Source: Vibrio sinaloensis DSM 21326 (GTDB lineage: Bacteria; Pseudomonadota; Gammaproteobacteria; Enterobacterales; Vibrionaceae). From it: a stretch of 64,000 nucleotides of DNA. Within the stretch, counting starts at the first letter, position 1. Each line of letters starts with the position of its first letter. Shown here in pieces: positions 26,958 through 36,646 of the stretch. Where the stretch lies: positions 1 to 64,000 of the forward strand of contig NZ_AEVT01000074.1 of assembly GCF_000189275.1 (NCBI RefSeq), in the 5' to 3' direction. The translations under genes were made by a program, and so were the position numbers. Under the pieces are notes generated by a model. That model saw only the letters and a list, made by a program, of their open reading frames with translations. It ran no database searches and was not told the DNA's origin.

Positions 26958-28922
26958 ATGTCCCGCTTGTTTATTGCCGAAAAACCGAGTTTAGGTCGAG
27001 CCATCGCCGCCGCTTTACCGGGGCCGAAAAAAAACGACCAAGGGTTTATTCGCTGTGGTAACGGAGATGTAGTGACTTGGTGCATTGGCCATTTGCTCGA
27101 GCAAGTAGAGCCAGATGCATACGACGACCGATACAAAAAGTGGAATCTCGCCGATTTGCCGATAGTTCCTCAGCAGTGGCAACTCAGACCTAGGAAATCA
27201 GCAAGTAAGCAATTAACCGTCGTTCGAAAACTGTTGAAAGAGTCCAATCAGATTGTTCATGCCGGAGACCCAGACCGAGAAGGGCAGTTACTGGTCGATG
27301 AAGTCTTGGACTACTGTAAAGTCAGCAAAAGCAAAAAAGAATCGACGCAACGCCTACTCATTAGCGACCTCAACTTACCCGCAGTTAAACGTGCGCTGAA
27401 ACAAATGCGCAGTAATCGCGATTTTGTTCCTCTGTCGGTTTCCGCTTTAGCTCGTTCACGAGCGGATTGGCTGTATGGAATGAACATGTCGCGTGCCTAC
27501 ACGCTCCTGGGCCAAAAAGCAGGTTATCAAGGCGTATTGTCGGTTGGGCGGGTACAAACTCCGGTGCTTGGCTTAGTCGTTCGTCGTGACGAAGAGATAG
27601 AAAACTTTGTCCCTCGCGACTATTTCACTTTGCATGCCCTGATTCCTTATCAAGGAGAGGGCGCAGAGTTCGATATTCGTGCCCGCTGGAAACCAAGTGA
27701 GGCATGTAAGCCTTGGCAAGATGAAGAGGGGCGAGTCCTTAATCGCAAATTGGTCGAGAATGTCGCGCAGAGAATCACCAATCAGCCAGCGAAGGTAGTT
27801 GAGTCTGAGCAAAAGCAAACCAAGCAATCTGCGCCGCTGCCTTACTCTTTGTCTGCACTGCAGATTGATGCGGCAAAACGTTTTGGTATGAGTGCACAGC
27901 AGGTGCTAGATACTTGTCAGTCATTGTATGAAAAACATAAACTGATTACTTACCCTCGTTCAGATTGCCGATACTTGCCAATGGAGCACTATGCGCAAGC
28001 TAAGAGTGTCACTGATGCGATCCGCAACAATGCGAACGAGCTATCCAGCGCTGTTGCTAACGCCGACCTCAACTTAAAGTCGAAGGCTTGGAATGACAAA
28101 AAAGTTGATGCTCACCACGCGATTATTCCAACGCCAAAGCAAGCGTCCGTCAATGCGCTGTCTGGTAACGAAATGAAGATCTATCAGCAGATTGCTCGCC
28201 AGTATTTGATGCAATTTTATCCTGCTGCGGTTTACGCGGAAGCTAAGTTAGTCTTCGATATTGCTGGTGGAACCTTTATCGCCAAAGGGCGTCAGTTAGT
28301 TTCTGCTGGGTGGAAAGCGTTGATGGGTAAGCAAGATGAAGAGGACTCCGGTGTTGATGCGGTTCCCCCGTTAGCTGAAGGAACCGTATTAACATGTCGA
28401 GAAGGTCAAATTCATGACCGAAAAACGGAGCCGCCTAAGCACTTCACTGAAGCAACATTACTGCAAGCAATGACGGGGATTGCCCGTTTTGTTGAAGACA
28501 AAGAGCTGAAAAAAATCCTAAAAGAAACGGATGGGTTGGGCACAGAAGCGACCCGAGCTGGGATTTTGGATACTTTGTTTAAGCGTCAATTGCTCACTCG
28601 CGAAGGTAAATCGATTCTAAGTAGCCCAGCAGGGAGAGGCTTAGTTCATGCGCTGCCTTCCGAGTCCACTTATCCTGATATGACGGCCCATTGGGAGCAC
28701 CAACTTCAGGGGATGGCAGAACGAAATCAAGCGTATAGTCCGTTTATGCAGGCGCTGGAGACGCGCATCGATAATTTAATGCAGCAAGTGAAGGGAGGTG
28801 AAGTCCCAGAATCGCTACGGCACTTACCGAGAGTTGAACGCCCTGCGTTTAAGCGTAAACGGCGCAGTTCGGCTAAATCGGCAGGTCAAAAACGGACATC
28901 ATCCAAACGTAAATCCAGTTAG
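26958..28922 (+). CDS. topB: DNA topoisomerase III
   Basis: This type IA topoisomerase decatenates replication intermediates and acts with RecQ. Of 654 residues, the N-terminal Toprim domain has [14 protein letters not shown] and [14 protein letters not shown]. The catalytic Tyr is in [12 protein letters not shown], and other type IA motifs are [35 protein letters not shown] and [11 protein letters not shown]. The C-terminal 30 residues are Lys/Arg/Ser-rich ([20 protein letters not shown]), a DNA-binding tail. Length is that of E. coli TopB. The last 4 bp overlap the convergent AraC regulator. Confidence 0.97.
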   Translation: MSRLFIAEKPSLGRAIAAALPGPKKNDQGFIRCGNGDVVTWCIGHLLEQVEPDAYDDRYKKWNLADLPIVPQQWQLRPRKSASKQLTVVRKLLKESNQIVHAGDPDREGQLLVDEVLDYCKVSKSKKESTQRLLISDLNLPAVKRALKQMRSNRDFVPLSVSALARSRADWLYGMNMSRAYTLLGQKAGYQGVLSVGRVQTPVLGLVVRRDEEIENFVPRDYFTLHALIPYQGEGAEFDIRARWKPSEACKPWQDEEGRVLNRKLVENVAQRITNQPAKVVESEQKQTKQSAPLPYSLSALQIDAAKRFGMSAQQVLDTCQSLYEKHKLITYPRSDCRYLPMEHYAQAKSVTDAIRNNANELSSAVANADLNLKSKAWNDKKVDAHHAIIPTPKQASVNALSGNEMKIYQQIARQYLMQFYPAAVYAEAKLVFDIAGGTFIAKGRQLVSAGWKALMGKQDEEDSGVDAVPPLAEGTVLTCREGQIHDRKTEPPKHFTEATLLQAMTGIARFVEDKELKKILKETDGLGTEATRAGILDTLFKRQLLTREGKSILSSPAGRGLVHALPSESTYPDMTAHWEHQLQGMAERNQAYSPFMQALETRIDNLMQQVKGGEVPESLRHLPRVERPAFKRKRRSSAKSAGQKRTSSKRKSS

Positions 28923-29707
28923 CCTCTTTGGCCAATCGTGAGCTGATACTCTCTAGGGGTTAAACCGAATTTATCCTTAAAGCGCTGACGAAAGCGCTTC
29001 TCTGACTGATAACCACACATCTGGGCTAATTGGTAGCCATCGTATTCGTGCTTCTGCATCAATTGTAATGCGTGGTTAAGGCGCACTTGAGCCAGTAAGT
29101 GACGATATTGATAACCTTCTATTTTAAGTTTGCGGATCAGCGTAGCTCGGCTCATTCCAAAGTGTTCAGCGACAGCTTCCAAAGCGTGTTCGGTGGCGGG
29201 CGAGGCTGCAAGGTACTGGGTAACCGTTTGTGCCAACGATGCTTGATAACTTGGAAAAACTTTATGCAGTGCGCCTAGTTCTGCTAATTGCTGGTACAGT
29301 GGCATTAACCAATATTGCTGAGTTTGCGAGCTCATTGATTTGAGGTTTAGCGTTGCCAAAATATTGAGCGTTTCCCTTACGGGTTTATCGGCTAAGCAAT
29401 AAGATGAATCAGAACAAGAGGCTACCGACTCACTTAGGCGCAGCATCTCCTGGTTTGGCGAAAAATAAAAACTAAACACTCTCGATAAAAATGGCCCTTT
29501 GTCTGGAAGGTTAGCAAAGTTCCACGAACTTGATGCGCTGCATAGAATGAGCGAATCAGGTGTTAGAGTGACAGCTTCATTCTGCCAGAACAGTCTTTTA
29601 TTACCCGATAGAATCTGGATGATACTCGGGGAGTGAATCGTCACATTTCTTAACGCCTGTAAGTGCTGTGCACGAAACTCAGTGATCTGAAATGAGTGAG
29701 CCATCAC
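28919..29707 (-). CDS. AraC-family transcriptional regulator
   Basis: This 262-residue protein has a poorly conserved N-terminal sensing region and a C-terminal pair of helix-turn-helix motifs of the AraC/XylS type. The first is [20 protein letters not shown] (about 170-190). The second is [20 protein letters not shown] followed by the signature [10 protein letters not shown]. It starts 11 bp after the PEBP-family gene, so the two are probably co-transcribed. The ligand is unknown. An inverted repeat upstream of the PEBP gene is a candidate binding site. Confidence 0.88.
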   Translation of the reverse strand: MMAHSFQITEFRAQHLQALRNVTIHSPSIIQILSGNKRLFWQNEAVTLTPDSLILCSASSSWNFANLPDKGPFLSRVFSFYFSPNQEMLRLSESVASCSDSSYCLADKPVRETLNILATLNLKSMSSQTQQYWLMPLYQQLAELGALHKVFPSYQASLAQTVTQYLAASPATEHALEAVAEHFGMSRATLIRKLKIEGYQYRHLLAQVRLNHALQLMQKHEYDGYQLAQMCGYQSEKRFRQRFKDKFGLTPREYQLTIGQRG

Positions 29708-29718
29708 TCCTCCTTCAA

Positions 29719-30252
29719 TTAACGGGTATAGGTCGCTGTCAGCGTCGTTTTCGCTAATGCGATACTATTAAGGGTGAAGCCCACAACAGCTGCCGGTGTC
29801 TCCTCACCTAGATCCAGCTTAGCTTTTGGTAAAGCCCAAACGGTAAATTGATAACGATGCATACCATCACCCACGGGTGGGCAAGCTCCGCCAAATCCTT
29901 TCATACCATAATCTATACGGGTTTCTAAACCACCGAGCTTACTGATGTCTGCCCCTCTTGGCAGTTGTGTAACATTCGACGGGATATCAAGTACAATCCA
30001 ATGCCAGAAGCCACTCTCTGTTGGCGCATCTGGATCATAAGCCGTAATGGCGAAACTTTTGGTTCCCTTCGGTGGATTGTTCCAGCTTAATTGCGGCGAC
30101 ACATTATCACCTGAGCATCCCCAGCCAGAAAATTCAAAGGTTTTACCCATAGGGTGGCCTTCTTGAAGGTCTTGGCTGGTAAGGTCGAAAGCCAGTGCTT
30201 GCCCTGACAGAATCACGCCTGTTGTCATTAATGCTAATACGGAAGTTTTCAT
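29719..30252 (-). CDS. YbhB/YbcL-type PEBP-family protein, secreted
   Basis: This is a phosphatidylethanolamine-binding-protein (Raf kinase inhibitor-like) homologue of 177 residues. It has a Sec signal peptide (MKTSVLALMTTGVILSGQALA, cleavage after ALA), so it is probably periplasmic. Ligand-site motifs are present: SPQLSWNNPPKGTKSFAI, YDPDAP with FWHWIVLDIP, and GACPPVGDGMHRY. The biological role in bacteria is unresolved. Ribosome-binding site AAGGAG. It is upstream of the AraC regulator in the same direction. Confidence 0.9.
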   Translation of the reverse strand: MKTSVLALMTTGVILSGQALAFDLTSQDLQEGHPMGKTFEFSGWGCSGDNVSPQLSWNNPPKGTKSFAITAYDPDAPTESGFWHWIVLDIPSNVTQLPRGADISKLGGLETRIDYGMKGFGGACPPVGDGMHRYQFTVWALPKAKLDLGEETPAAVVGFTLNSIALAKTTLTATYTR

Positions 30253-30316
30253 GTTGAGCTCCTTATGTCTGATTTAATGTCAGTGTAATGAGCTCAACCG
30301 ATAGGCGTGGTATAAA

Positions 30317-30357
30317 AAGTATCACATTTGTTTGCATTGACACTAAATATGATACTT
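30317..30357. repeat. Inverted repeat upstream of the PEBP gene
   Basis: Arms AAGTATCA (30317-30324) and TGATACTT (30350-30357) are exact complements separated by 25 bp. They lie 65-105 bp before the PEBP start codon. This spacing suits a regulator that binds two half-sites; the neighbouring AraC protein is one candidate. Confidence 0.5.
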
Positions 30358-30372
30358 ATTTGGATGTGTAGG

Positions 30373-31053
30373 CTACCAAGGAAGAGGTGTGCCGTCGTAG
30401 TTGATAAATTCACCCGAGCGGCTGATATCGGCATTCTTGATCACTTCAATTAACCCAGCTGCTGATGTTTGGGTATCGATTAGCGCATTAGGTCCGCCCA
30501 TTTCAGTTTGTACCCAGCCAGGGTGAAGTGCTAACACGGTAAAACCTTCAGCTGTCAGATCGTTGCTTAAGCTTTTAACTACAGAGTTGAGGGCTGCTTT
30601 TGATGAGCGGTAAATGTAGCCACCACCTGAAGTATTCTCAGTCATGCTGCCGACTTTAGACGAGAGGCAAGCAATTTTCTTTAGCTGTCCTTTTTGCAGG
30701 TTAGGGTATAAAGACTCTACCAGTTTCAACGGTGCAATCGTGTTGATTTCAAAGACTTTTCGCCACTCATCAACATCGGTATTCCCAAAGCCATAACCTT
30801 TTGGTCCGTAGTAGCCTGCGCTGTTGATCAGCAAATCGATAGCGGGTAATGAATTAGCAAATTCACTTAGTCCTTGATAATCAGTTATGTCTAATGGGTG
30901 GCAGGTTAGGTTGTTCCCCTCCAATTCAAGAAGCTCCTGCGAACTCGTCTCTGAGCGATAGGTGGCGTGGACTTGCCAGCCTAGAGCAAGATAGTTTTTC
31001 GCTAAGCTTAGCCCGATGCCACGGTTAGCTCCGGTGATTACAACAGTTTTCAT
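30373..31053 (-). CDS. Short-chain dehydrogenase/reductase
   Basis: This is a classical SDR of 226 residues with an intact active site: cofactor motif TGANRGIGLSLA, NSAG strand (LLINSAGYYGPKG), catalytic Ser in CLSSKVGS, and Tyr-x3-Lys in YIYRSSKAAL. The Arg of NRGIG and a basic residue after beta-2 (TYRSE) suggest NADP(H). It resembles cell-cell-signalling CsgA-type/sniffer SDRs. The substrate is unknown. It lies 50 bp downstream of the lacI-type gene at 31104, on the same strand, and may be co-transcribed. Confidence 0.88.
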   Translation of the reverse strand: MKTVVITGANRGIGLSLAKNYLALGWQVHATYRSETSSQELLELEGNNLTCHPLDITDYQGLSEFANSLPAIDLLINSAGYYGPKGYGFGNTDVDEWRKVFEINTIAPLKLVESLYPNLQKGQLKKIACLSSKVGSMTENTSGGGYIYRSSKAALNSVVKSLSNDLTAEGFTVLALHPGWVQTEMGGPNALIDTQTSAAGLIEVIKNADISRSGEFINYDGTPLPW

Positions 31054-31103
31054 CGCAAGTCCTTTAGATAGTCTCAGAGTGTTTGTTGAAGAATATCAGA
31101 AAG

Positions 31104-32123
31104 CTAGCGGTAAAGGGACTTGGTCGATTGTCTGATAATAAGTTCGATAGGTGGCAGTCGAACTTGATGTCTATTGCCACTTAACAAATTAAGAATTGAT
31201 TCTGCACAGACAACGCCGACTTCTTCAACGGGTTGACGCATCGTGGTGAGCGCAGGGGTAAAGTAAAACGAGGTCGGAAGATCATCAAAGCCTACCACTG
31301 AGATATCTTCTGGTACACGATAACCGTGATCATGCAGGGCTTTGATCGCCCCATAGGCCGTTTGGTCATTGGCAGCGAAAATGGCACTGAAGTGACCCTT
31401 GGATTCAATCAATTCCCTAGTCAATTGATAACCACATTCACTGCTGAAGTCGCCTTGTTTAATCAGTTTTGGCTGAACTTTGATTCCAGCCTCTTGCAAC
31501 GCTTTCTTGTAGCCGACAAAGCGTGCGACCGCATCGGGTTGGTTGAGTAGACCTTTAATATGGGCAATGTTTAAGTGACCTTGTTGAAGTAGGTGCAAGG
31601 TCGCCATGTAACCACCAAGTACGTTATCGACGTTAACGCAGCGCACCCGTTCGCCAATCACATCATAGCCAACGGCGACAACAGGGATGTTATGCGCGTA
31701 CTCAAGGATTTGTTTCTCGGTGAGGCTGCCGGTGACAATGATGACGCCATCAACATTACTTTTAGACAAGTAGTCGAGAGCATGAGATTCAAGTTTGTTT
31801 TTCCAGTGTCCGGTCGCGATAACCAGAGAGTAGCCTTGTGCATTGAGGACTTTCTCCATGTCATTCAGAATACGGCTTGTGTGCGGGCTCTCGGGGTTTT
31901 GCACCAGAACGCCGATGGTCATGGAGCGCGTGTTGCTGCCCTGATTCATGCTGTAGTTAGGCTTATAGCCTAGTGTTTTTATTGCTTGCTCAATGTTGTG
32001 GCTTTTTTCATCAGAGACGTAAGTTGTCCGATTGAGAAAACGCGAAACAGTACTGGGTGAGACGCCAGCAAGTTTGGCGACATCATAGATAGAGGGGGAT
32101 TTATTCTTCTTTTTTGATTTCAT
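31104..32123 (-). CDS. LacI-family transcriptional regulator (downstream of bgl operon)
   Basis: This is a 339-residue LacI/GalR-type repressor. The N-terminal helix-turn-helix is SIYDVAKLAGVSPSTVSRFL (about residues 10-30), then the hinge, and a periplasmic-binding-protein-like effector domain with DGVIIVTGSL, NVLGGYMAT, AIFAANDQTAYGAI and SVVGFDDLPTSFYFTPALTT. It sits immediately after the terminator of the beta-glucoside operon. No TGAAAnCGnTTTCA operator occurs in its own upstream region, so it is not obviously autoregulated by that site. It may control the neighbouring SDR or share control of the sugar operon. Confidence 0.9.
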   Translation of the reverse strand: MKSKKKNKSPSIYDVAKLAGVSPSTVSRFLNRTTYVSDEKSHNIEQAIKTLGYKPNYSMNQGSNTRSMTIGVLVQNPESPHTSRILNDMEKVLNAQGYSLVIATGHWKNKLESHALDYLSKSNVDGVIIVTGSLTEKQILEYAHNIPVVAVGYDVIGERVRCVNVDNVLGGYMATLHLLQQGHLNIAHIKGLLNQPDAVARFVGYKKALQEAGIKVQPKLIKQGDFSSECGYQLTRELIESKGHFSAIFAANDQTAYGAIKALHDHGYRVPEDISVVGFDDLPTSFYFTPALTTMRQPVEEVGVVCAESILNLLSGNRHQVRLPPIELIIRQSTKSLYR

Positions 32124-32214
32124 CGAACCAACAACAAAGCAAGCCTAGTACTGAATATAGAAAACACCCAGTCAGAGCTCAATACAACTGATAGGGAAGT
32201 GAGAGGTCTATTAA

Positions 32215-32243
32215 TAAGCCGATGCTAAGTGAGCATCGGCTTA
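32215..32243 (-). terminator. Terminator of the beta-glucoside ABC operon
   Basis: A 12-bp stem (taagccgatgct / agcatcggctta) with a 5-nt loop lies 10 nt after the ATPase stop; on the minus strand the stem ends in TTA-ATAGAC, so the T tract is weak. Confidence 0.65.
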
Positions 32244-32252
32244 CTCATACTT

Positions 32253-33347
32253 TTAGAAGGTGGCCAGTGAATTTTCACTCAAGGCATCAAACAGATGAAC
32301 CGCATCTAAATCGAGATACAGAGTCAGTTCATTGACATCAACTTCCGCCGCCTGTGTTTCTACCATCAGTGGCTGCCCCGCTATTTCCGTTTTTAGCAGT
32401 ATGCTTGCGCCCAGCAGTTCTTTGTCCTTGATCTTGACCGGTAACGGCAGAACCCGATCATGGTCCACCTGTTCGGCACGCAGGTGGATATCCGTTGGTC
32501 TAACACCGAAGTGAAGTGCCAGATTTTTAGAGGCATGCGCGTGGAAGCGTTGTGGAAGTGGGATGCGAACATCACCAAGCTCTATCTGCCAATTGCCTTC
32601 TTCGCCAACCAATTGTGCGTCAAGCATGTTCATCGATGGGTTACCAATGAACTGGGCAACAAACTTATTAGCAGGCTGCTGGAACACTTGTGTTGGTGTG
32701 CCTACCTGTGCGACATAGCCATCTTTGAGAATGACAATACGATCAGCAAGTGTCATGGCTTCTATTTGGTCATGGGTGACGTAGATAGTGGTTGTTTGTA
32801 GTTCTCTATGAAGCTGCTTGATCTCTTCGCGCATGGTACCACGCAGCTTGGCATCTAAGTTTGAAAGTGGCTCATCAAACAAGAACACTTTTGGGGTGCG
32901 CACCATAGCTCGCCCCATTGCAACTCGCTGACGCTGTCCACCAGAAAGCTCTTTAGGTTTGCGATCGAGAAGTGGCTCCAGTTCCAACATTTTTGCTGCT
33001 TTACGCACTTCAACATCAATCTGGCTTTTTGCCATACCTTTGAGCTTGAGGGCAAAGGCGATGTTTTCGTATACCGTCATATGTGGGTAAAGTGCATAGC
33101 TTTGGAATACCATCGCTAAGTCTCTATCTTTGGCATCGATTTTATTCATCAGCTTATCGCCAACAAGTATCTCGCCAGCAGTGATACTTTCTAGGCCAGC
33201 CAGCATGCGTAGCGTGGTTGACTTGCCGCAACCAGACGGACCGAGGAAAACCACAAACTCACCATCGTTGACGGTGAAATCGAAGTGTTTCACTACCTCA
33301 ACATCGTCGTAAGACTTCTTGATGTTTTTGAATTCAACTTTAGCCAT
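32253..33347 (-). CDS. Sugar ABC importer ATPase (UgpC/MalK/MsmX type)
   Basis: This 364-residue nucleotide-binding subunit belongs to carbohydrate-uptake family 1. It carries Walker [11 protein letters not shown]-loop [13 protein letters not shown], signature [14 protein letters not shown], Walker [13 protein letters not shown] and H-loop [10 protein letters not shown]. The C-terminal TOBE/OB-fold regulatory region begins about residue 235. Its ATG overlaps the stop of the GH1 gene by one base (TAATG), so translation is coupled. It is the last gene of the operon, and the ATPase is dedicated rather than shared. Confidence 0.93.
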   Translation of the reverse strand: MAKVEFKNIKKSYDDVEVVKHFDFTVNDGEFVVFLGPSGCGKSTTLRMLAGLESITAGEILVGDKLMNKIDAKDRDLAMVFQSYALYPHMTVYENIAFALKLKGMAKSQIDVEVRKAAKMLELEPLLDRKPKELSGGQRQRVAMGRAMVRTPKVFLFDEPLSNLDAKLRGTMREEIKQLHRELQTTTIYVTHDQIEAMTLADRIVILKDGYVAQVGTPTQVFQQPANKFVAQFIGNPSMNMLDAQLVGEEGNWQIELGDVRIPLPQRFHAHASKNLALHFGVRPTDIHLRAEQVDHDRVLPLPVKIKDKELLGASILLKTEIAGQPLMVETQAAEVDVNELTLYLDLDAVHLFDALSENSLATF

Positions 33348-34696
33348 TACACATTCTCCTCTCGGCGCTCAAGTAGCATGTTACGGTAAGCAATGGCGCT
33401 CTGTTTTAGCGTACGTTTTTGGGTTTCATACTCAACGTGCACGATACCGAAACGCTGCTTGTAACCAAATGCCCACTCGAAGTTATCCATTAGGCTCCAT
33501 GCGAAGTAGCCTTGTACGTTGACACCAGATTTAATAGCGCTATCCACCGCTTCTAAGTGTGCTTGGAAATAGTTAACACGCTGGGTGTCATCCACTTCAC
33601 CATTGATACAATCGTCTTTACCAGCTGCGCCATTTTCAGTGATGTAAAGTGGCGGCAGGTTGTTGTAACGGTCGTTAAGACGGAGTAGTAGATCAGTGAG
33701 TGCTTGTGGGTAGATCTCCCAGCCGATAAAGGTATGTTCATTTTCTGGCTGAGGCACGTCTTTGATATCACCATTTTCATCAAAGCGAACCACGCAGCGG
33801 GTGTAGAAGTTAATACCGATAAAGTCCAAGTCGGTGCGGATAATGTCGAGATCGCCCTCTAAGATCATCGGCATATTGTGAGATTGACGCTCAAGAACTA
33901 ACTGCGGATATTCGCCTTTCAGGACTGGGTCCATAAACCAGTGGAAACCTTCTGCATCTGAATACTCAGCAGCAGCCACATCGCTATCGTTTAATGGGTA
34001 TGCTGGTGTGGCATTGAACACACAACCATGCATGGCGTTAGGGGCATTCTTACGCATGTGAGGAATCGCTAAGCCATGAGCTAGCATTAGGTGGTGAGCC
34101 GACAAAAAGCCTTCGCGTTCGCCCTTAATACCCGGCGCATGGATTCCCCAACGATATCCTAGGTACGAAGAGCAAAACGGTTCGTTAAGCGTGGCGTAGG
34201 AGTCGATTTTATCGCCGAAGTACTCACTGACTACGTTAGCGTACTGCTCAAATTTGTAAGCGGTTTCTCGGTTCAGCCAGCCGCCTTTATCTTCAAGGTA
34301 CTGAGGCAGATCCCAGTGATAGAGGGTGACAAAGACTTTTAATCCACGCGCGTGACATTCATCGATGATCTGTTCATAGAACTTTAGCCCTTCTTGATTA
34401 ACTACACCGTCTTGAGGAATGATGCGCGGCCATGCCATAGACAGTCGGTATGCGTCGACACCTAGCCCGTGAATCATCTCAATGTCTTGTTTCCAAAGAT
34501 GGAAATGGTCACAGGCAATATCGCCGTTGTCTGCGTTATCTACTGCACCTGGCTTATTGCAGAAGGTGTCCCAGATAGATGGGCTTCGTCCACCAAGTTG
34601 AGCGCCCCCTTCAATCTGATAAGAAGACGTGGCGACGCCAAACAAGAACTCTGGGCTGCGTAATTTAGAATCAGTAGGAAGTTGGAATTTATTCAT
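33347..34696 (-). CDS. GH1 beta-glucosidase (cytoplasmic)
   Basis: This is a glycoside hydrolase family 1 enzyme of 449 residues without a signal peptide. The acid/base Glu is in YATLNEPF and the nucleophile Glu in YITENGAA. The N-terminal family signature [15 protein letters not shown] and the substrate-pocket [13 protein letters not shown] are complete. Expected to split imported beta-linked disaccharides or oligosaccharides (cellobiose- or laminaribiose-like) to glucose; the exact linkage cannot be read from sequence. It lies inside an ABC-importer operon, between permease and ATPase genes, so the substrate enters unphosphorylated. This differs from the PTS/6-phospho-beta-glucosidase route. 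Confidence 0.94.
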   Translation of the reverse strand: MNKFQLPTDSKLRSPEFLFGVATSSYQIEGGAQLGGRSPSIWDTFCNKPGAVDNADNGDIACDHFHLWKQDIEMIHGLGVDAYRLSMAWPRIIPQDGVVNQEGLKFYEQIIDECHARGLKVFVTLYHWDLPQYLEDKGGWLNRETAYKFEQYANVVSEYFGDKIDSYATLNEPFCSSYLGYRWGIHAPGIKGEREGFLSAHHLMLAHGLAIPHMRKNAPNAMHGCVFNATPAYPLNDSDVAAAEYSDAEGFHWFMDPVLKGEYPQLVLERQSHNMPMILEGDLDIIRTDLDFIGINFYTRCVVRFDENGDIKDVPQPENEHTFIGWEIYPQALTDLLLRLNDRYNNLPPLYITENGAAGKDDCINGEVDDTQRVNYFQAHLEAVDSAIKSGVNVQGYFAWSLMDNFEWAFGYKQRFGIVHVEYETQKRTLKQSAIAYRNMLLERREENV

Positions 34697-34711
34697 TGTT
34701 ATTTAAACCTT

Positions 34712-35593
34712 TTAGCCTTTAACAGCGCCTGACGTCAGGCCGCTAATCATTTGTTTCGACGCGAATAGATAAGTGACAACCAGTGGAAGAATCGAAATGG
34801 TTGTACCTAGCATGACCGCTCCCCAAGGGGTATTTGGGATACCTTGGACGCTGCGTAGCGCTTGGGTAATGACATAGTTTTCTGGAGTAGTGAGTACAAC
34901 AAGAGGCTGCATAAACATGTTCCAGAAGAAAACGAATTGAACGATAGCAAGTGTTGCTAGAGCGGGTTTCATCAGTGGCAGAACAACACTCCAGTAAGTT
35001 CTAAACTCGCCAGCGCCATCGAGCTTAGCTGCTTCTAACAACTCCTTAGGTACTGACGCAACCACATGTTGTCGCATCAGGAAAATGCCAAATGGTGTAG
35101 TGGTAAACGGCAGCCATACAGCTAGATGGTTATCGAGCAAGCCAAGGAATTTGACGATCATGAAATAGGGGATCAAACTGAGCACTGGTGGGATCATCAT
35201 CGAGCCGACCAACATACCAAACAGCAAGGTTTTGCCTTTGAACTTGTAGACAGCAAACGCATAGCCACCCATGCTACAAAACAGCAATGAAATCGTGGTG
35301 CCTAAAAACGCGATGTAGATTGAGTTAAACATCGCTTGCCAGAAGGGCATGATTTCCAATAGCTTGGCGTAGTTAACCGCTAAGCTGTCGCCGATAGCGA
35401 AGCTGATCCCAGAGCCAAAGATCTCCGTTCTATCACGGGTGGATAGCAGTGCAGACCACAGGAAAGGGAACACGGTCATAATCGCAGAAACGATCAGGAC
35501 TACAGCAAGTAATGCCATCAGCAGCTTGGTAAATATCTCTAGGCTACGATCACTTGGTCGCCAGCTAGGAGAAGTTATCGAGTTTGTCGTCAT
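34712..35593 (-). CDS. Sugar ABC importer permease (MalG type)
   Basis: This 293-residue permease has about six transmembrane helices and the ATPase-coupling EAA loop (ELLEAAKLDGAGEFRTYWSV). Its family is that of MalG/UgpE-like inner-membrane proteins (CUT1). The start is taken at the ATG at 35593, which follows GGAGAGCAATAA and is 1 bp after the stop of the partner permease. An upstream in-frame ATG at 35656 lies inside that gene and is rejected. GH1 follows after 15 bp. Confidence 0.9.
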   Translation of the reverse strand: MTTNSITSPSWRPSDRSLEIFTKLLMALLAVVLIVSAIMTVFPFLWSALLSTRDRTEIFGSGISFAIGDSLAVNYAKLLEIMPFWQAMFNSIYIAFLGTTISLLFCSMGGYAFAVYKFKGKTLLFGMLVGSMMIPPVLSLIPYFMIVKFLGLLDNHLAVWLPFTTTPFGIFLMRQHVVASVPKELLEAAKLDGAGEFRTYWSVVLPLMKPALATLAIVQFVFFWNMFMQPLVVLTTPENYVITQALRSVQGIPNTPWGAVMLGTTISILPLVVTYLFASKQMISGLTSGAVKG

Positions 35594-35594
35594 C

Positions 35595-36584
35595 TTATTG
35601 CTCTCCCAGACCTTTTTTACCGAAGAAGAAGAATTGAATTGCGGTACAGCCAGCAATCAACATAAACAGCAGCCAAGAGATCGCTGAAGCGGTGCCCATT
35701 TCAAGCCACTCCCAACCCACTTTGTACAAGTACATTGAGATGGTTAAGCCAGATTGGCCGGTACCACCCGTACCACGTGTTAACACGAACGGTTCTTCAA
35801 ACAGCTGCAGGTTGCCGATGATGGTCATGGTGACTGCAAAGAAAATAAATGGACGAATCATAGGCAGTGAAATGCTCCAGAAGCGACGCCAAGCGTTAGC
35901 ACCATCCATACGGGCGGCTTCAAGAATATCCTTTGGAATTGTCATCAAACCGGTTGTGTAGAGCACAATGTTGAAGCCGGTGTATTTCCAGAACACCATA
36001 ATTGCGATAGACGGTTTCACCATGGTGGCGTCATCAAGCCAACGGATTGGTTGGTAGTCATTTACCCAAGCAAATGCCCAGCCAAACAAAGAGCTATCCG
36101 CCAATGCCATCAAGCTTTGGTTAATGATTCCTGAGTTGGGTGAATACATGTTGAAAAAGATCAGCGATGCTGCAACCGTCGAGGTAATGAAAGGCAGAAA
36201 ATACGCGGATGTTAGCCAGTGGCGAAGACGATCACTCATCGAGACCAAAATGTAGGCAACGGGGAGAGCGACTAAGTGCTGTGCCACACCTGACGTAATC
36301 GCAAGCCAGAGTGTGTTTTTTAATGAGCGCCACAACCAAGGGTCGGTTAGGGCAATGTGGTAGTTCTCTAGCCCCACATAGTCCATAGCGCCAAGGCCTT
36401 CGACCGGGTTCCACTCATGAAAAGAGAGATAGATAGAAAAAAGCAGTGGGAAAATCCCAAATACCGAGAAAATAATCAAAAACGGCAGTAGGAATCCATA
36501 CGGTGTAAGCGCTTTCAAACTCAGGCGAGAAAAAAGGCTTTCGCGTTGTGATGTTTCCATAACCTTGCTCGCTGCATGATTCAT
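35595..36584 (-). CDS. Sugar ABC importer permease (MalF/UgpA type)
   Basis: This 329-residue first permease of the CUT1 transporter has an N-terminal transmembrane helix (LTPYGFLLPFLIIFSVFGIF) and about six helices in total. The coupling loop is DILEAARMDGANAWRRFWSI, and the family motif GSGGTGGTGQ-like loop near the C-terminus reads TRGTGGTGQSGLT. It probably pairs with the MalG-type permease encoded immediately downstream. It lies 62 bp after the binding-protein gene, a common gap where mRNA processing sets the binding protein to higher expression. Confidence 0.9.
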   Translation of the reverse strand: MNHAASKVMETSQRESLFSRLSLKALTPYGFLLPFLIIFSVFGIFPLLFSIYLSFHEWNPVEGLGAMDYVGLENYHIALTDPWLWRSLKNTLWLAITSGVAQHLVALPVAYILVSMSDRLRHWLTSAYFLPFITSTVAASLIFFNMYSPNSGIINQSLMALADSSLFGWAFAWVNDYQPIRWLDDATMVKPSIAIMVFWKYTGFNIVLYTTGLMTIPKDILEAARMDGANAWRRFWSISLPMIRPFIFFAVTMTIIGNLQLFEEPFVLTRGTGGTGQSGLTISMYLYKVGWEWLEMGTASAISWLLFMLIAGCTAIQFFFFGKKGLGEQ

Positions 36585-36646
36585 AGTAACGACCTCTAGT
36601 CAGGAAGGCGCAGCACGCCTTCCTTTCTTACCAAATATGTAACCAA

